From: Kitagawia praeruptora
Taxonomy: Eukaryota > Streptophyta > Magnoliopsida > Apiales > Apiaceae
Reading direction: 5' to 3'
Length of the DNA stretch: 64,000 nucleotides
Assembly: GCA_037693485.1 (NCBI GenBank)
Contig: CM075351.1
Coordinates: 100,210,001-100,274,000, forward strand
Shown here: one piece after another, positions 24,433 through 34,823 of the stretch
Numbering within the stretch: position 1 is the stretch's first letter
Layout: each line of letters starts with the position of its first letter
Program-made: the position numbers and the translations under genes
Notes under the pieces: model-generated
What the model was told of the DNA's origin: nothing
The model's input: only the letters and a program-made list of their open reading frames with translations
Databases searched by the model: none

Positions 24433-25905
24433 TGATAAGTGGATTTTATATCCATTTATTATGCGCTAAATGGACCTAAATTGGTGGTTTATCCTTAAGT
24501 ATGTTGTGTCTTTTAATTAGTTTTATGTTGTTTCAAGTCTTTGTAGTGCAAAACTCACAGCTTCAGGTATCCTGGCGATAAAAGGTTAAAAGACGGTGGA
24601 TTTCTGGCTCAGATGGACTGGCTACGAGGAAAAGGAATTATCATAAAGATGTTCTGAGTGATATATTCTTAAAGCAGGAATCCCGGTTGGAATTGTTGTA
24701 TTTTTCTCCAAGCAAAAGGACTCCGATTTCGGACCCTCCATAGACCGTAACTTGCATCTGGACGAGCAATAAGGAAATAGAATTATCACAAAAATATGGA
24801 AAGTGACATATTCTTAAAGCAGGAATCCCGGTTGGAATTTATATAATTTTTGTTAAGCAAAAGGAGTCCGATTTCCGGCCCTCAGAAGACCGCAGCTTAG
24901 GACTTAAGGATTTATTTATATTAATAAATATTTTATTTAATTAGAAAATTATATTTATAAATATCTAATAATATTAGATATTTATTTTTATAATTTTTAA
25001 ATTAAATTAATTATTTATTAATTAAAGATTATAAGCTGTGCGGGATAAAAAGCATTTCTACGGAGCTGATATTAAAAGTCAATTACCGCCAGTTGCGGAA
25101 AAGAATTCCAAATTGGCTTTGCAATTGTCTCTGGAGAGTTGTTAGAATTAGGCCGGTAGACTTTTTTTAAACATCTGACTTTGTATTAGGTGTGATGGAT
25201 GTATTATAAATAGGTGTAGGAAATCAATTGAAAAAAAAAAACAGATTACCCAGGGATGAATTTCTTCAAACATTCTCTCTGAGCAAATCCTCCAAATCTT
25301 CCTGTATCTAAATTCAGCAGCTTCTTTCTATAAACAGATCATTTTATACATTTTAATTCTCTGTAATTTTATTATATTTTATATACTTAAAAATTTTCTG
25401 CAAATCGTTTAATTTAAACACTTCGAATTTCTGTAATTTTATTTTATTTTATACATTTTAAATTTTTGTAAAATTAGTATAAATTTATATTTTGGTTAAA
25501 GAATTAAGGAAATTATTAGTAGGGTCTTGTTTTATTCGGAAGAAACTAAATTATTACAACTTACAAGACATAGCAACAGACCCAGAAGGAGGAAGTGGCC
25601 ACACACGCGTAGGAATTTAGCTAGCCATACTGGCGCGTGGTTGTCACGCGCGGAAGGGGGAGAGTAGGCGCGTGGTCTTCACGCGCGGTCCAGGGGAGAG
25701 GCTACCGACAGTTTCTTGCAGGTCATACAACACAGCAATATTGAGTGTAGTGCTTTTTGGTTGCTTTTTGTCCGAGTCTCGAATTAAATTAGCTAGCCAC
25801 TTGGAGTGCTCCTCTGTTTCAACAATTTATTCGGTTCTATTTCTAAACTCTGGTAATTTCATATTTAATTTCTCGTAATTTTTAATTTAGTTATTATTTT
25901 TATTA

Positions 25906-25956
<51 letters not shown>

Positions 25957-26788
25957 GGTTCTAATTCTTTTATTTTTAATTTTTCGTAATTTCTTAATTA
26001 AATTATAAAATTTTCTACCATGATTTTATTTAATTCCATAAAGTTGCCTAGTTTAATTATGAACTAAACACTTTCATGGGGTTCTAATGTAATGAATTGT
26101 TAATGCTCATGTTAATTTGATAGATAATTTGTGTTTACAATTTCTATATAAGATTGCCTTGCATGGTTGTTTTAATTGAATATAGGTGAATAGCTAACAT
26201 CTATTGTGCCAAATCTTTAATGATTGCGAAAGTGGATTTAGAAATTTAGGGTTTGCCATGCTAGCATAGGTATGTCGGCTTCTCCGCATTTTGGAGTATA
26301 GATTCGAACGAACATTATTCCCCTATGTAGTTAATTGCGGAACTTGTGATTAAATCGATTGTATCACCCATTCACATAGACATATAGTGTATTGGATATA
26401 ATTGATGCCCTTATAACTTCTATCTCTTTTGTGGATGTTTATTTGGAATGGTGTGAGTTAATTGAAAGATGGCTCATATTAGTGTCGTGTTCCCGCTAGC
26501 ATTCTTAACAATTGTAACACATTAATTCTTGATAGTTAATAGAGCTAAAACATTCATGAAATTAGAACCCCATGCCTTTATCATATTATTTTAAACAAAT
26601 TAGCCGTTACTTCATTAGTTAATTGTTATCTGCAATTAAACCATTTTAGTTCGTTCAAGCTTCTATAATTAACCAAACATTGTTGAATAGACATATTTAC
26701 TAAAATAACCGAGTCTTCGTGGGAACGATCCTTATTTCCCTATATTGCTTTTGGACTGCGTACACTTGCGTAGAGAAAATAGCGAACA
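24433..26788 (+). mobile_element. 3' LTR of the Athila-like element
   Basis: The LTR is 2356 bp and nearly identical to 14997-17360. Differences noticed are single substitutions (for example near 24841, 25255, 25521, 25684, 25794 and 26217), the shorter ATT run and one extra A at about 25240. It ends GCGAACA and is followed by the TTAGA duplication. Confidence 0.95.
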
Positions 26789-26793
26789 TTAGA
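26789..26793. repeat. Right target-site duplication of the Athila-like element (TTAGA)
   Basis: Exact copy of 14992-14996, directly after the 3' LTR end. Confidence 0.95.
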
Positions 26794-27342
26794 CCCTCCA
26801 TCTTTGTTAGTTTTGAGCTTCATCAACTTGAGACGGAGATCGTGCTCGCTGAGTTTTTTTCCAACTCGGTCAAAGACACTAACGGATCGTCCTTCTGATG
26901 AGGCGGGCTTCGCCTTCGACCCCTCCTTATCCATAGTAGCTGCCTCCTCTTCCCAATCGGGGTTCGTCTGATCCGTCACCACATCATCAAAGTCCCCAAT
27001 TAGCTTCTTGGCGGGACCCTTGCTACTTTCTGCTTGGTAAGTTCGATCCCCTGTCCTTGTACTCCTTTTGAAGCCCCTAGAACTGTGCCGCTTCTCCATC
27101 TTGGCCACCTTTTCCTTTACCTCGATCATTTGGTCACCGAGGCCTTTAAAAAATGACATGACTTCGCCAGGCAAGGCCACCTGTTGAACAACAGGGGGTG
27201 TTTTATCCTTCTCGAATTCATCCTCGATCCCCTCATTACACGCTTCGCCTTCTGGTGGGTCCTTCTGGGGATCATCCTTATTCCTCCTATGCGATACCGG
27301 TGTTCCCCCTTCCCCATTTCTCTTCTTGTGTGATTTAGTCAT
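26794..27342 (-). pseudogene. N-terminal part of the Tat gag, cut by the Athila-like insertion
   Basis: The ATG at 27342 lies 42 bp after the 5' LTR. The product starts MTKSHKKRNGEGGTPVSHRR and is strongly charged, with an acidic segment (EGIEDEFEKDK) and a Lys/Glu-rich coiled-coil-like stretch (MIEVKEKVAKMEKR). The frame runs into the 3' LTR of the inserted Athila-like element; its true continuation is at 14991, in the same frame once one TSD copy is removed. No function beyond gag N-terminal region is assigned. Confidence 0.8.
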
Positions 27343-27364
27343 CGTTCTCCCAATCAATGACTCG

Positions 27365-27382
27365 CCCCTCCTTCTAGCGCCA
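27365..27382 (-). other. Primer binding site of the Tat element
   Basis: The minus strand reads TGGCGCTAGAAGGAGGGG, 2 bp inside the 5' LTR end (CCCTATAACA). TGGCGC at this position is typical of a tRNA 3'-end complement. I cannot say which tRNA from sequence alone. Confidence 0.65.
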
Positions 27383-27384
27383 AA

Positions 27385-28137
27385 TGTTATAGGGAGAATA
27401 TTGTATAACAATATTTATGGAGGTTGCTGGATTAATGGAGCTAAATACGGATATAAAGCTTATGAAAGAAGAACAAGGGTTAGGGTTTATGTGTATAGGT
27501 GTGGCTAAACTTGATAGGTGATTTCAGGGGTGAACTGTTTCTCATCCCTATCAAGGTGCCTACGTACCCTATTTATAGGGATCAAGCCATACGTAGTTCT
27601 TGGGTAGCAAGTTACCTAGCCGGGCTAGGGTTTTAGAAGATAAGTCGTAGCCCAAGCCCATCAAATTAGGGCTGACGTGGCAATGAGTTGTTAACCTTAT
27701 CCATGATCCATGGTTTATAGAAGGAAACCGATGGTCTCGTATGGACAAGAATGTGACCTCACAAGCGAGGCTAGCAGAGATGCAGTATAAACGTGCCACG
27801 CGACCTCGAGGGATCGAGTCATGCGAGGCGATCCCGAACGTTCGGATACTCATAAGACCTCGAGGGGTCTAGTTATGAGCCTTCTAAGAGAGAATGAAAG
27901 CAATTCCAACTAGCTAGTATATGTGATAATAATACGAAGCGATCCCTTGACGGGAGTCGTAGCGAAGCGATCCTTATTTTCAATAGACAGCGAGGTGGCC
28001 CTGTGGTTAGACTGGGCCGGTTCCAATAGTGGGCTTTCAGTGACCCAATCTTCATCTTCGAGGCCCATTGTAGATAATGAACCATTAATTCAGCTAATTA
28101 AATCATGATAATTATTATGCCATATTTGGGCATAACA
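27385..28137 (-). mobile_element. 5' LTR of the Tat element
   Basis: A 753-bp LTR with ends TGTTAT...ATAACA. Read on the minus strand it starts TGTTATGCCCAAATATGGC and ends ATTCTCCCTATAACA. A TATA box (TATAAATA, minus strand) is at 27570-27577, so transcription should start near 27545. The outer 42 bp match the stub at 5409-5450. The bases outside (GTACA at 28138-28142) would be the right TSD copy; the left copy is off-window. Confidence 0.85.
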
Positions 28138-28204
28138 GTACACAATTCAGTTATAGAGACTTTAAAAACTTATAGCGCCTCGGTGTCAGCTCAGAGATGC
28201 TGTT

Positions 28205-28590
28205 TTGCGCATGACCTTAGACTATGGTCAAGGTCCTCTTGGCAACTCATCTTTATCACGTGAACCCTTTTTCCGCAGTGATATCACTGCATCAAGCATT
28301 ACTGCTTACCCCTTTGCACATTATGCACGAAACTGTGACTCGACTGCTTGTTTTACAATATTCTTATGCACCATCTCCATCATATAGAGAATGGATAATC
28401 GAGTTCTTTCTGCCTGCTAAGGAAATGGATAACGATTACCTTCAAAACTTGTTGAATTCTATATGGGCAACAATGAAGGAATGTCTTACGGTTTCGATGC
28501 CTATGTACAGAGAACAATTGGAGCAAGTGTTATCAAAAAGTGTTTATATGAATGTGGTACTGAACAGGACGAGCAAGTTCTGGAAATGAA
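28205..28590 (+). pseudogene. Fragment resembling the GAF-like domain of a NIN-like protein (NLP), broken
   Basis: Two adjacent plus-strand frames together resemble a segment of plant NLP transcription factors, the nitrate-response RWP-RK proteins. The first (28205-28387) has GQGPLGNSSL, EPFFRSDITASSITAYP and AHYARNCDSTACF, similar in order and spacing to the NLP stretch with GQG, SDV, YPL and HHARK. The second, from about 28380, has WIIEFFLPAKEMDNDYLQNL, matching the EFFLP segment that follows. A frameshift separates them. No RWP-RK or PB1 domain is seen nearby. It is a relic bounded on the left by the Tat LTR. The family call rests on motif recall; a search could overturn it. Confidence 0.45.
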
Positions 28591-29243
28591 AAAGAGTACC
28601 CCACTATTCATCTGAAGAAATTCCCAAACACACTGTCAAAAGAACACCTGGAGATGTCGAGCAGATAATTTCTTGTTCGTTTTCATACCTATTTGTTCCT
28701 CCCGACATTTCTTAGCTTTCTTGTGTTCATTATCTATTATAGGTGATGAAACATTCAAAGATCAACGTAGTGGCAAACTGGCAACATACAAAGATGTTTT
28801 CTAACAAGATAGTATTAAATTATAATTCAAATGGCTGGGATATAAAAAACTCCGTACATATAGACGGAACCAATGTACTTTACAAGGAAATTTCTGTTAC
28901 ATCTGTACTTTAGTGAGTGCAAACTAATGAATTGATGCATTACAACTAAAAGAGACTAGGTGTAAATGTGTAGGTGTGGTTTGTACGTTTCCTTCCCATC
29001 TTAAATAAGGAAGCAATGTCTATAAAAACTACTGATTCTCTAGAAACCCCAAAAATAACAAAAAAGGACAAAAAAATTGCAGAAGTTTGCATCATGTTGG
29101 CTGTGTGTTCGCTTTTTCACGTCCACTAGTTTCAAATGGGAAAAAGAGCACTCGTGCTCCAGAAAGAAAGATAACAACTTCAAATTGAAGTTTGGCTGAA
29201 GTTTGATGGCAACCATGAATCAGTCCTACAGCCACAAGTGGGC
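28591..29243. other. No gene recognised
   Basis: AT-rich sequence with no convincing frame. It may include decayed introns or exon remnants of the NLP-like fragment, but I can support none of them. Confidence 0.5.
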
Positions 29244-29248
29244 ACAAC

Positions 29249-30598
29249 TGTAATATCCCGTAATTTTTAGATTAATAATAATAATAAAGAGTAAGTGAAT
29301 AAAAGGATTAAAATTAGATAATAAATAGGATTTAAAATTGGTTTAGCTTAATTGGGCCTAAAATATGGATCGGACTTGAATACGGATAACCAGTAGGTCT
29401 GGAATTAGGGCTGCGAGACATCATATTCTCCTTCTCCATCTTTGTTAATAAAATTCGTAGGTTTTTTTTTTCACACACAATTCAGCAGTCTTGTAAAATT
29501 CGTAGAAAATTCATCGTAAGTCGGAATTCGTTGATTCTGGACTTTTCGGAAAGGTCTTTTCATGCTCTACGACTTTCGTGTTTTGAGTTTTTCAAGAAAA
29601 CATCATTTAGATAGTCAAAAAGGCTAAATACAGATCTGATGAGAATTGTAATCATGGAGACTTTCAAGATTTTAGATGTTTTGCTTCTGAAGGATTGCTA
29701 CATGTGTTCTTATATGATTATGTGAATTCTTGGTTTGCGTAATTGAGTTAAGTAACTATTCGTTACTCCGTATATATTATTTGATTACATTATCTTGAAT
29801 ATTTGTGTAAGTAATTATCTGTTGCTCCGTATAGTTGTAAGTGACTTTTCGTTGCTCACTACCGTTATAAAATCTGTTTTGATTATGTTTCAAAATACCT
29901 GTTGATTTGGTTATCGAAATTTGTGACATCAAAAAATTGATTATAGAAAAGACTTTTAGAAATTCCCAGTTTTAGTTGCGTATCGAATCATAGAATCCGG
30001 TCACTGGATAGTGTGACACATAGAACTAGTTTACGCACGTTCCGGAACACATAGATACGTAAACTGGCCCCCACCGAATCATCAAATTATAGAAGCCGTG
30101 TCACTAGCATAGTGTGGCCGTAGTTAGAACTGTGGGAATTAAAATAAGAATTTGATGTTAAGATTTGTTTGTTCGATTCAGAATTTAGATTATGTGAGTT
30201 ATTGATAATCTGGTGTACATCGATTTAATATTTGTTATGGAATGTATTGTGTGAATTTTTGTCGTAATTGTTATCGAGTATGTTGTGTGAAACTGTGTGA
30301 TAGATGTTATGTGCTACATGTGAAAATCGTGTTTTTGAAAAATATAAAAATATTATTTTGAGCCGTTAGACGTTAGTTGCTTACTGGGCTTCGTAGCTCA
30401 TTCTTTTAATATTTTCAGGTTCCGTATAAGATCGAGTGGATAACATTGGAGTTCAAGGATCTTAGGTTCAAAGTAGACCGTCATTGTTAGCTATGCTATT
30501 GTAATAAGTACCTTTGTAATTGACTTTTGGTTTAATAAATTGTAATTTATTTTAGTTTTCGATTTAGAATTAATAGTCCGAAAAGTCGGGCTGTTACA
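29249..30598 (+). mobile_element. Solo LTR, Tekay/Del-like, 1350 bp, TSD ACAAC
   Basis: Starts TGTAATATCCCGTAATTTTT and ends AAAGTCGGGCTGTTACA, with the 5-bp duplication ACAAC at 29244-29248 and 30599-30603. There is no internal region, primer site or second LTR, so it is a solo LTR left by LTR-LTR recombination. The TGTAATATCCC start suggests a chromovirus. Orientation is inferred from that start. Confidence 0.85.
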
Positions 30599-30974
30599 AC
30601 AACATTCCTCCAATTCTTCCTGCTGAGCTCGCCACTCCAACTCCTGAGGGAAGTAGATGCTTGGAAGAGTGCGATGGAGAAATTGGAAGTAATTCCTTAC
30701 TAGAAAATTCAAAAGATAATGCAAATAAGTTATGAGTCTATGCAAGACAGTCATGATATAGATTTATTTCTTGATGTCGCGCGTTTCTTTAATGGAGAGG
30801 CCAAGTCAAGGGTGGTTGCGGTATTGGGTGAATGTAAATCTCACATAAGAATTGGAATTGAAAATCTTATTGATAGATCTCTGTTGAAAATTGAATCTGG
30901 AACCCTCAGAATGCATCCTTTAATTCAGAGCATGGGTGTCACGCCCCGCCTAAATTCAACCTCTCTTAGTGCGG

Positions 30975-31252
30975 AATATTCTAGAGAAGGCCGGAAGGGT
31001 CCAGATGACTCTAGAATATAGTGGAACATGGTGGAGTTCTCTAGAAGGTGCTTGGGAATTCAAGAAGAGTCCAGAAGGTGGCGGAACATGGTGGAGCCTC
31101 GTGGAATCTTCCGGAACCTTCAAGAGTTGGGAGCTTTCTAGAGACTTCCTATGTATGTTTGTATATTCTAGATATGGTAGAATCTAGAATTATCTTGTAC
31201 AGATTGTTAGTGGAATAATCTAGAAGCATGTAGGATGTACATGTTCTAGAAT
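30975..31252 (+). promoter_or_regulatory. Heat-shock-element arrays in the U3
   Basis: HSF sites are alternating GAA and TTC units spaced by 2 bp. Seen here: GAAtaTTCtaGAG at 30975-30987; TTCaaGAAgaGTCcaGAA at 31060-31077; a five-unit array GAAtcTTCcgGAAccTTCaaGAG at 31105-31127 with four perfect units; TTCtaGAGacTTC at 31137-31149; TTCtaGAA at 31245-31252. All lie within 310 bp upstream of the TATA box at 31276. The 3' LTR keeps most of them, with one GAA changed to AAA in the five-unit array. Heat-driven LTRs with such sites are known from ONSEN/ATCOPIA78. Confidence 0.75.
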
Positions 31253-31275
31253 TCTCTTCAAGTGGTGGAGGAGCC

Positions 31276-31283
31276 TATAAAAG
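31276..31283 (+). promoter_or_regulatory. LTR TATA box of the gag-chromodomain element
   Basis: TATAAAAG inside CCTATAAAAGGGTGAG; the same motif is at 33573-33580 in the 3' LTR. Transcription would start about 30 bp downstream. Confidence 0.75.
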
Positions 31284-31651
31284 GGTGAGACCCCTCATTT
31301 GGAGAGGCATAGAAGGTGATACAGAAAGTAAGAGAGGAATATAGAGGTTGTCTTGTAACTAGCAAGGGGCTAGTGTGGATCAAGGGGATCCAACTCTTGT
31401 AATATTGGGATTACTAATAAAGAAAGGGTCTTTGTTAGTAAGTGTGCTTGTCTTCTACTCTTATATTTCTCTTACATCTGCTGCATAAGTGTTAGGGAAC
31501 ACTTGGGGGAAGGCTGGTCTAGTAGTTCGTTCGGGGGATCGACAAGAGCTAGATGCCGGCACGGTTGGCTTAGAAAGGGGACAAATTCTAAGGCCGTGAC
31601 AACTTGGTATCAGAGACAAAGGTTACGGAGGGCATAATCTTGACACGAATC

Positions 31652-33318
31652 ATGGCAAAGAAGGTTGACGAAGTTCTCGTGGCGCTCGGCGTGGGCTTGG
31701 AAAAATTGGAGGCACGCATGGGGCAAATCGAGAGTAATTTCAAGACCTTAGAAGACCATGTATTTGAAGAGCTTGGACGTGTAAAAGAAGAGGTCCAAGA
31801 CTTGCAAATGAAGGAGGTGGCACGAGAGGAGCGGGTCACCAACTTGGAGAATATGGTCACGAAGCATGCACCGCCGTCAGGGCACAGTTGGCTAGGATCG
31901 AGGCTGGTATGCTTGGTGGAGGTTTCTTGGCACTCGAGGCACACAAGGTTGAAGCACCTAAGCCCAAGGAGTTCAATGGCGTAAGGGACGCCAAGCTCGT
32001 GGAGAACTTTCTGTGGGATGTGGAGAACTACTTTGAGGCGGTGGGGATAGTTGACGAGGTGACTAAGGTGAGAACCGCTACTCGATATCTTTGTGACAAT
32101 GCAACCTTTTGGTGGCGTAGGAAACACGCTGACATGGAGAAGGGCCTTTGCCGTATAGATTCTTGGGGTGACTTCAAACGGGAGCTTAAGAAGCAGTTCT
32201 ACCCCGAGAATGTGGTGTACATGGCTAGGAAGAAAATGAGGGAGCTCAAGCAATGGGGCAACATAGGGGACTACATGAGTGAGTTCACTACCTTAATGTT
32301 GCAGATTTCTAGCATGACAGATGAGGATTTCTTGTTCTACTTCGTGGATGGCTTACAAAATTGAGCCAAGCAAGAGCTACAACGAAGGAACGTCAAGGAT
32401 GTCAACGAGGCTATAGCCGTGGCAGAGTCCTTGACGGAGTTCCAAAGGGAGTCGCCCAAGCTAAAGGAGCATCACGAGGAGAGTGATGGTGACGACAGTG
32501 AGGGTGACGAGGGCAGTGTTGGCTCAAGGAGTGGAAGCCCATGAAGGAAGAGTGATGTGGGGGCATCAACAAGCCATGGACTAAATGAGGGAAAACCAAA
32601 GGGCTATGTTCCGAAGAAGGGGTGCTATGTGTGCAAGGGGCCACACGTGATGGCTAAGTGCCCAAAATTGGGGTCGTTGAGTGCCATGATCCAAAGGGAG
32701 GAAAAGGAGCCGAGGAGGCTATCTACTATGGTGAGGGTGGAGGCACCAACAGAGGAACCTGGGGTGACCTACCTCGGGAGTATGAGGATGGTCGAGGTGG
32801 AACAACCCTCAACGAAGGGGAAGCAAGGGCGCGCAACCAAGAGCAAGGGCAAGGCGACTAACGATGGTGCTAAGGGTAGCACAACTAAGGGAAGTCCAAA
32901 GACTCCTAAGGGAAACGGAGCCAAGGACGAGGGGCGTGAGTCGCCAAGCAAAAAGGGGCAACGTGGGGGCGTTGCAAGGCAGGAGTCGCAATAGTTTTCT
33001 TCGACTAGGGCCGAGGGGCGGCACAGGGAGGTCAAGGAAATTCTTGGGGAGTGGCTCGTAAAATTGAAGGATTTGGCACCGAGTAGGCAATACTTGGTGA
33101 GGTGGAAGGGTGTGGCACCGAGTAAGGCAACATGGGAGTTGGAGCCGAACTTGGAGCACCACCAAGAGGCGTTGGAGCGCTATTGGGAGGCAACGATGTC
33201 GACGAGGGCGTCGACAGATTCAGTGGGGGAGAGTGTCACGCCCCGCCTAAATTCAACCTCTCTTAGTGCGGAATATTCTAGAGAAGGCCGGAAGGGTCCG
33301 GATGACTCTAGAATATAG
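31652..33318 (+). pseudogene. Gag-chromodomain fusion protein, broken
   Basis: The start MAKKVDEVLVALGVGLEKLE opens a coiled coil of about 70 residues. After an indel near 31880 the frame continues through the gag capsid domain (KEFNGVRDAKLVENFLWD, SWGDFKRELKKQFYP, about 31960-32340), an acidic stretch, a zinc knuckle CYVCKGPHVMAKC (about 32629) and a Lys/Gly/Ser-rich basic tail. The same frame then leads into a chromodomain, SRQYLVRWKGVAPSKATWEL (about 33076-33135), which has the aromatic residues expected to cage methyl-lysine. In-frame stops are TGA 32362-32364, TGA 32542-32544 and TAG 32992-32994. The last lies between gag and chromodomain and might be the original gag stop. No enzyme domain lies between them. 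The tail ends inside the 3' LTR. Confidence 0.8.
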
Positions 33319-33898
33319 TGGAACATGGCGGAGTTCTCTAGAAGGTGCTTGGGAATTCAAGAAGAGTCCAGAAGGTGGCGGAACGTGGTGGAGCCTCGTG
33401 GAATCTTCCGAAACCTTCAAGAGTTGGGAGCTTTCTAGAGACTTCCTATGTATGTTTGTATATTCTAGATATGGTAGGATCTAGAATTATCTTGTACAGA
33501 TTGTTAGTGGAATAATCTAGAACCATGTAGGATGTACATGTTCTAGAATTCTCTCCAAGTGGTGGATGAGCCTATAAAAGGGTGAGACCCCTCATTTGGA
33601 GAGGCATAGAAGGTGATACAGAAAGTAAGAGAGGAATATAGAGGTTGTCTTGTAACTAGCAAGGGGCTAGTGTGGATCAAGGGGATCCAACTCTTGTAAT
33701 ATTGGGATTACTAATAAAGAAAGGGTCTTTGTTAGTAAGTGTGCTTGTCTTCTACTCTTATATTTCTCTTACATCCGTTGCATAAGTGTTAGGGAACACT
33801 TGGGGGAAGGCTGGTCTAGTAGTTCGTTCAGGGGATCGACAAGAGCTAGACGCCGACACGGTTGGCTTAGAAAGGGGACAAATTCTAAGGCCGTGACA
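33234..33898 (+). mobile_element. 3' LTR of the gag-chromodomain element
   Basis: A 665-bp LTR with the same ends as the 5' copy. The TATA box is at 33573-33580 and most TTC/GAA arrays are conserved. It is followed by the TSD ATGGG at 33899-33903. Confidence 0.9.
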
Positions 33899-34211
33899 AT
33901 GGGTAGAGAAATTTTACATCAACAAGCAACTGGAGATCCAGGACAACGAAGTAGACTGTGGCATTATAAGGACTCCCTCGAAGCATTAAAAGATGAAACA
34001 GTAAGTAAAATTTGTTGTATGATCATTAGAACAGTAACTATTACATCTTGTCATGTTAGAAGTCTTATCATACTTGCACTACTCATAGTACTTTTTCTTC
34101 CAGGGCAGCAGAGCAATTGAAGGTCTGGCACTGGAAATCATGAATATGACTAATGTATATAAGGTGGAGTTGAAAACAGTAGCCTTTTCCAAGATGCACA
34201 AACTAAGACTA

Positions 34212-34584
34212 TGTTAAAAATAAACAAATAACTGACTCAAAATAACAAGAACAATAATGAAAATAAGTAAGAGGAAAACTGATATGTACAAGACCCAAAT
34301 ACTCTAAAGACTACATTGTCTTCTCTTCTCTTGATATGAAAATAATACGATTACATTGTTTAAATAGGGAAAAAACTACAATTACAAACTAAGGATAAGA
34401 ACGATGATTTGATATCATCTTATCTCTTATCTTATTCTTATCTTACGTCTTATCATCTTATCTCTTATCTCTTAATTATGATTGACCAAATCATGTTGAC
34501 ATATCAACACTTTATTTCCATAACCGAACTTGTTTCCTGAATTTCCTCCACATTAATCTACAAGTTTAGATTAATTTTCCAACA
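34212..34584. mobile_element. Small solo LTR (373 bp) in a TNL exon, TSD GACTA
   Basis: Starts TGTTAAAAATAAAC and ends TTTTCCAACA. The duplication GACTA is at 34207-34211 and 34585-34589. Removing it and one copy restores a continuous TNL frame across KLRL/LKLDN. There is no coding sequence. Size and ends suggest a Ty1/copia LTR; orientation is undecided. Confidence 0.85.
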
Positions 34585-34823
34585 GACTACTTAAGCTCGA
34601 CAATGTATGGCTAAGTGGAGGTTACAAGGACTTCTCTAAAAAGTTGAAAGGGTTATCTTGGCATAGATACCCTTTAAAAGCTTTACCAAGTGGCGTTCCT
34701 TTAAGCAGATTAGTCGCAATGGACTTGTAAACCAGTAAAATGAAAACAATGGGGCAGGGAAACATGGTATTTCCCACATTGTGCTTTGTCTTAAAAAAAA
34801 TAATACATATATATATATATATA

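Larger units (their letters stand above)
14997..26788 (+). mobile_element. Athila-like Ty3/gypsy retrotransposon, full length, recent insertion
   Basis: Complete 11.8 kb element: LTRs 14997-17360 and 24433-26788, primer site 17367-17384, gag-pol 17563-22921, a 1.5 kb non-coding 3' region, polypurine tract at 24419-24432 and a perfect TTAGA duplication. The LTRs differ by about ten substitutions by eye, a 9-bp change in an ATT microsatellite and one base in an A-run, so the insertion is young. The gag-pol type and the tRNA-Asp primer site place it with Athila. It lies inside the gag of an older Tat element of opposite orientation. Confidence 0.93.
5409..28137 (-). mobile_element. Tat-lineage Ty3/gypsy retrotransposon with antisense ORF, interrupted by an Athila-like element
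   Basis: Minus-strand element: 5' LTR 27385-28137, primer site 27365-27382, gag start 27342, gag-pol down to 9251, then an antisense spliced ORF at 6166-8729, a polypurine tract at 5451-5466 and a 42-bp stub of the 3' LTR at 5409-5450. The rest of the 3' LTR was displaced by the insertion at 1438-5408. An archaeal-type second RNase H after the normal one, and an extra antisense ORF beyond integrase, are known hallmarks of the Tat lineage. An 11.8 kb Athila-like element splits gag at 14997-26788. All coding parts carry lesions. The outer TSD cannot be tested because the left LTR end is off-window. Confidence 0.85.
30938..31601 (+). mobile_element. 5' LTR of the gag-chromodomain element
   Basis: A 664-bp LTR with TATAAAAG at 31276-31283. 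The upstream U3 is packed with TTC/GAA blocks (heat-shock-element type) from 30975 to 31252. AATAAAG near 31414 could be the polyadenylation signal. It starts TGTCACGCCCCGCCTAAATT. Confidence 0.9.
30938..33898 (+). mobile_element. Pol-less gag-chromodomain LTR element (TR-GAG-like), TSD ATGGG
   Basis: LTRs 30938-31601 (664 bp) and 33234-33898 (665 bp) share TGTCACGCC...GGCCGTGACA ends. The duplication ATGGG is at 30933-30937 and 33899-33903. The primer site is TGGTATCAGAGA at 31605-31616 and the polypurine tract (GTGGGGGAGAG) directly precedes 33234. The 1.6 kb internal region encodes gag followed by a chromodomain and nothing of protease, RT, RNase H or integrase. Such gag-only elements have been described as TR-GAG. 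A chromodomain normally ends a chromovirus integrase, so this is a derivative of a chromovirus that lost pol. About fifteen substitutions separate the LTRs by eye. Confidence 0.9.
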
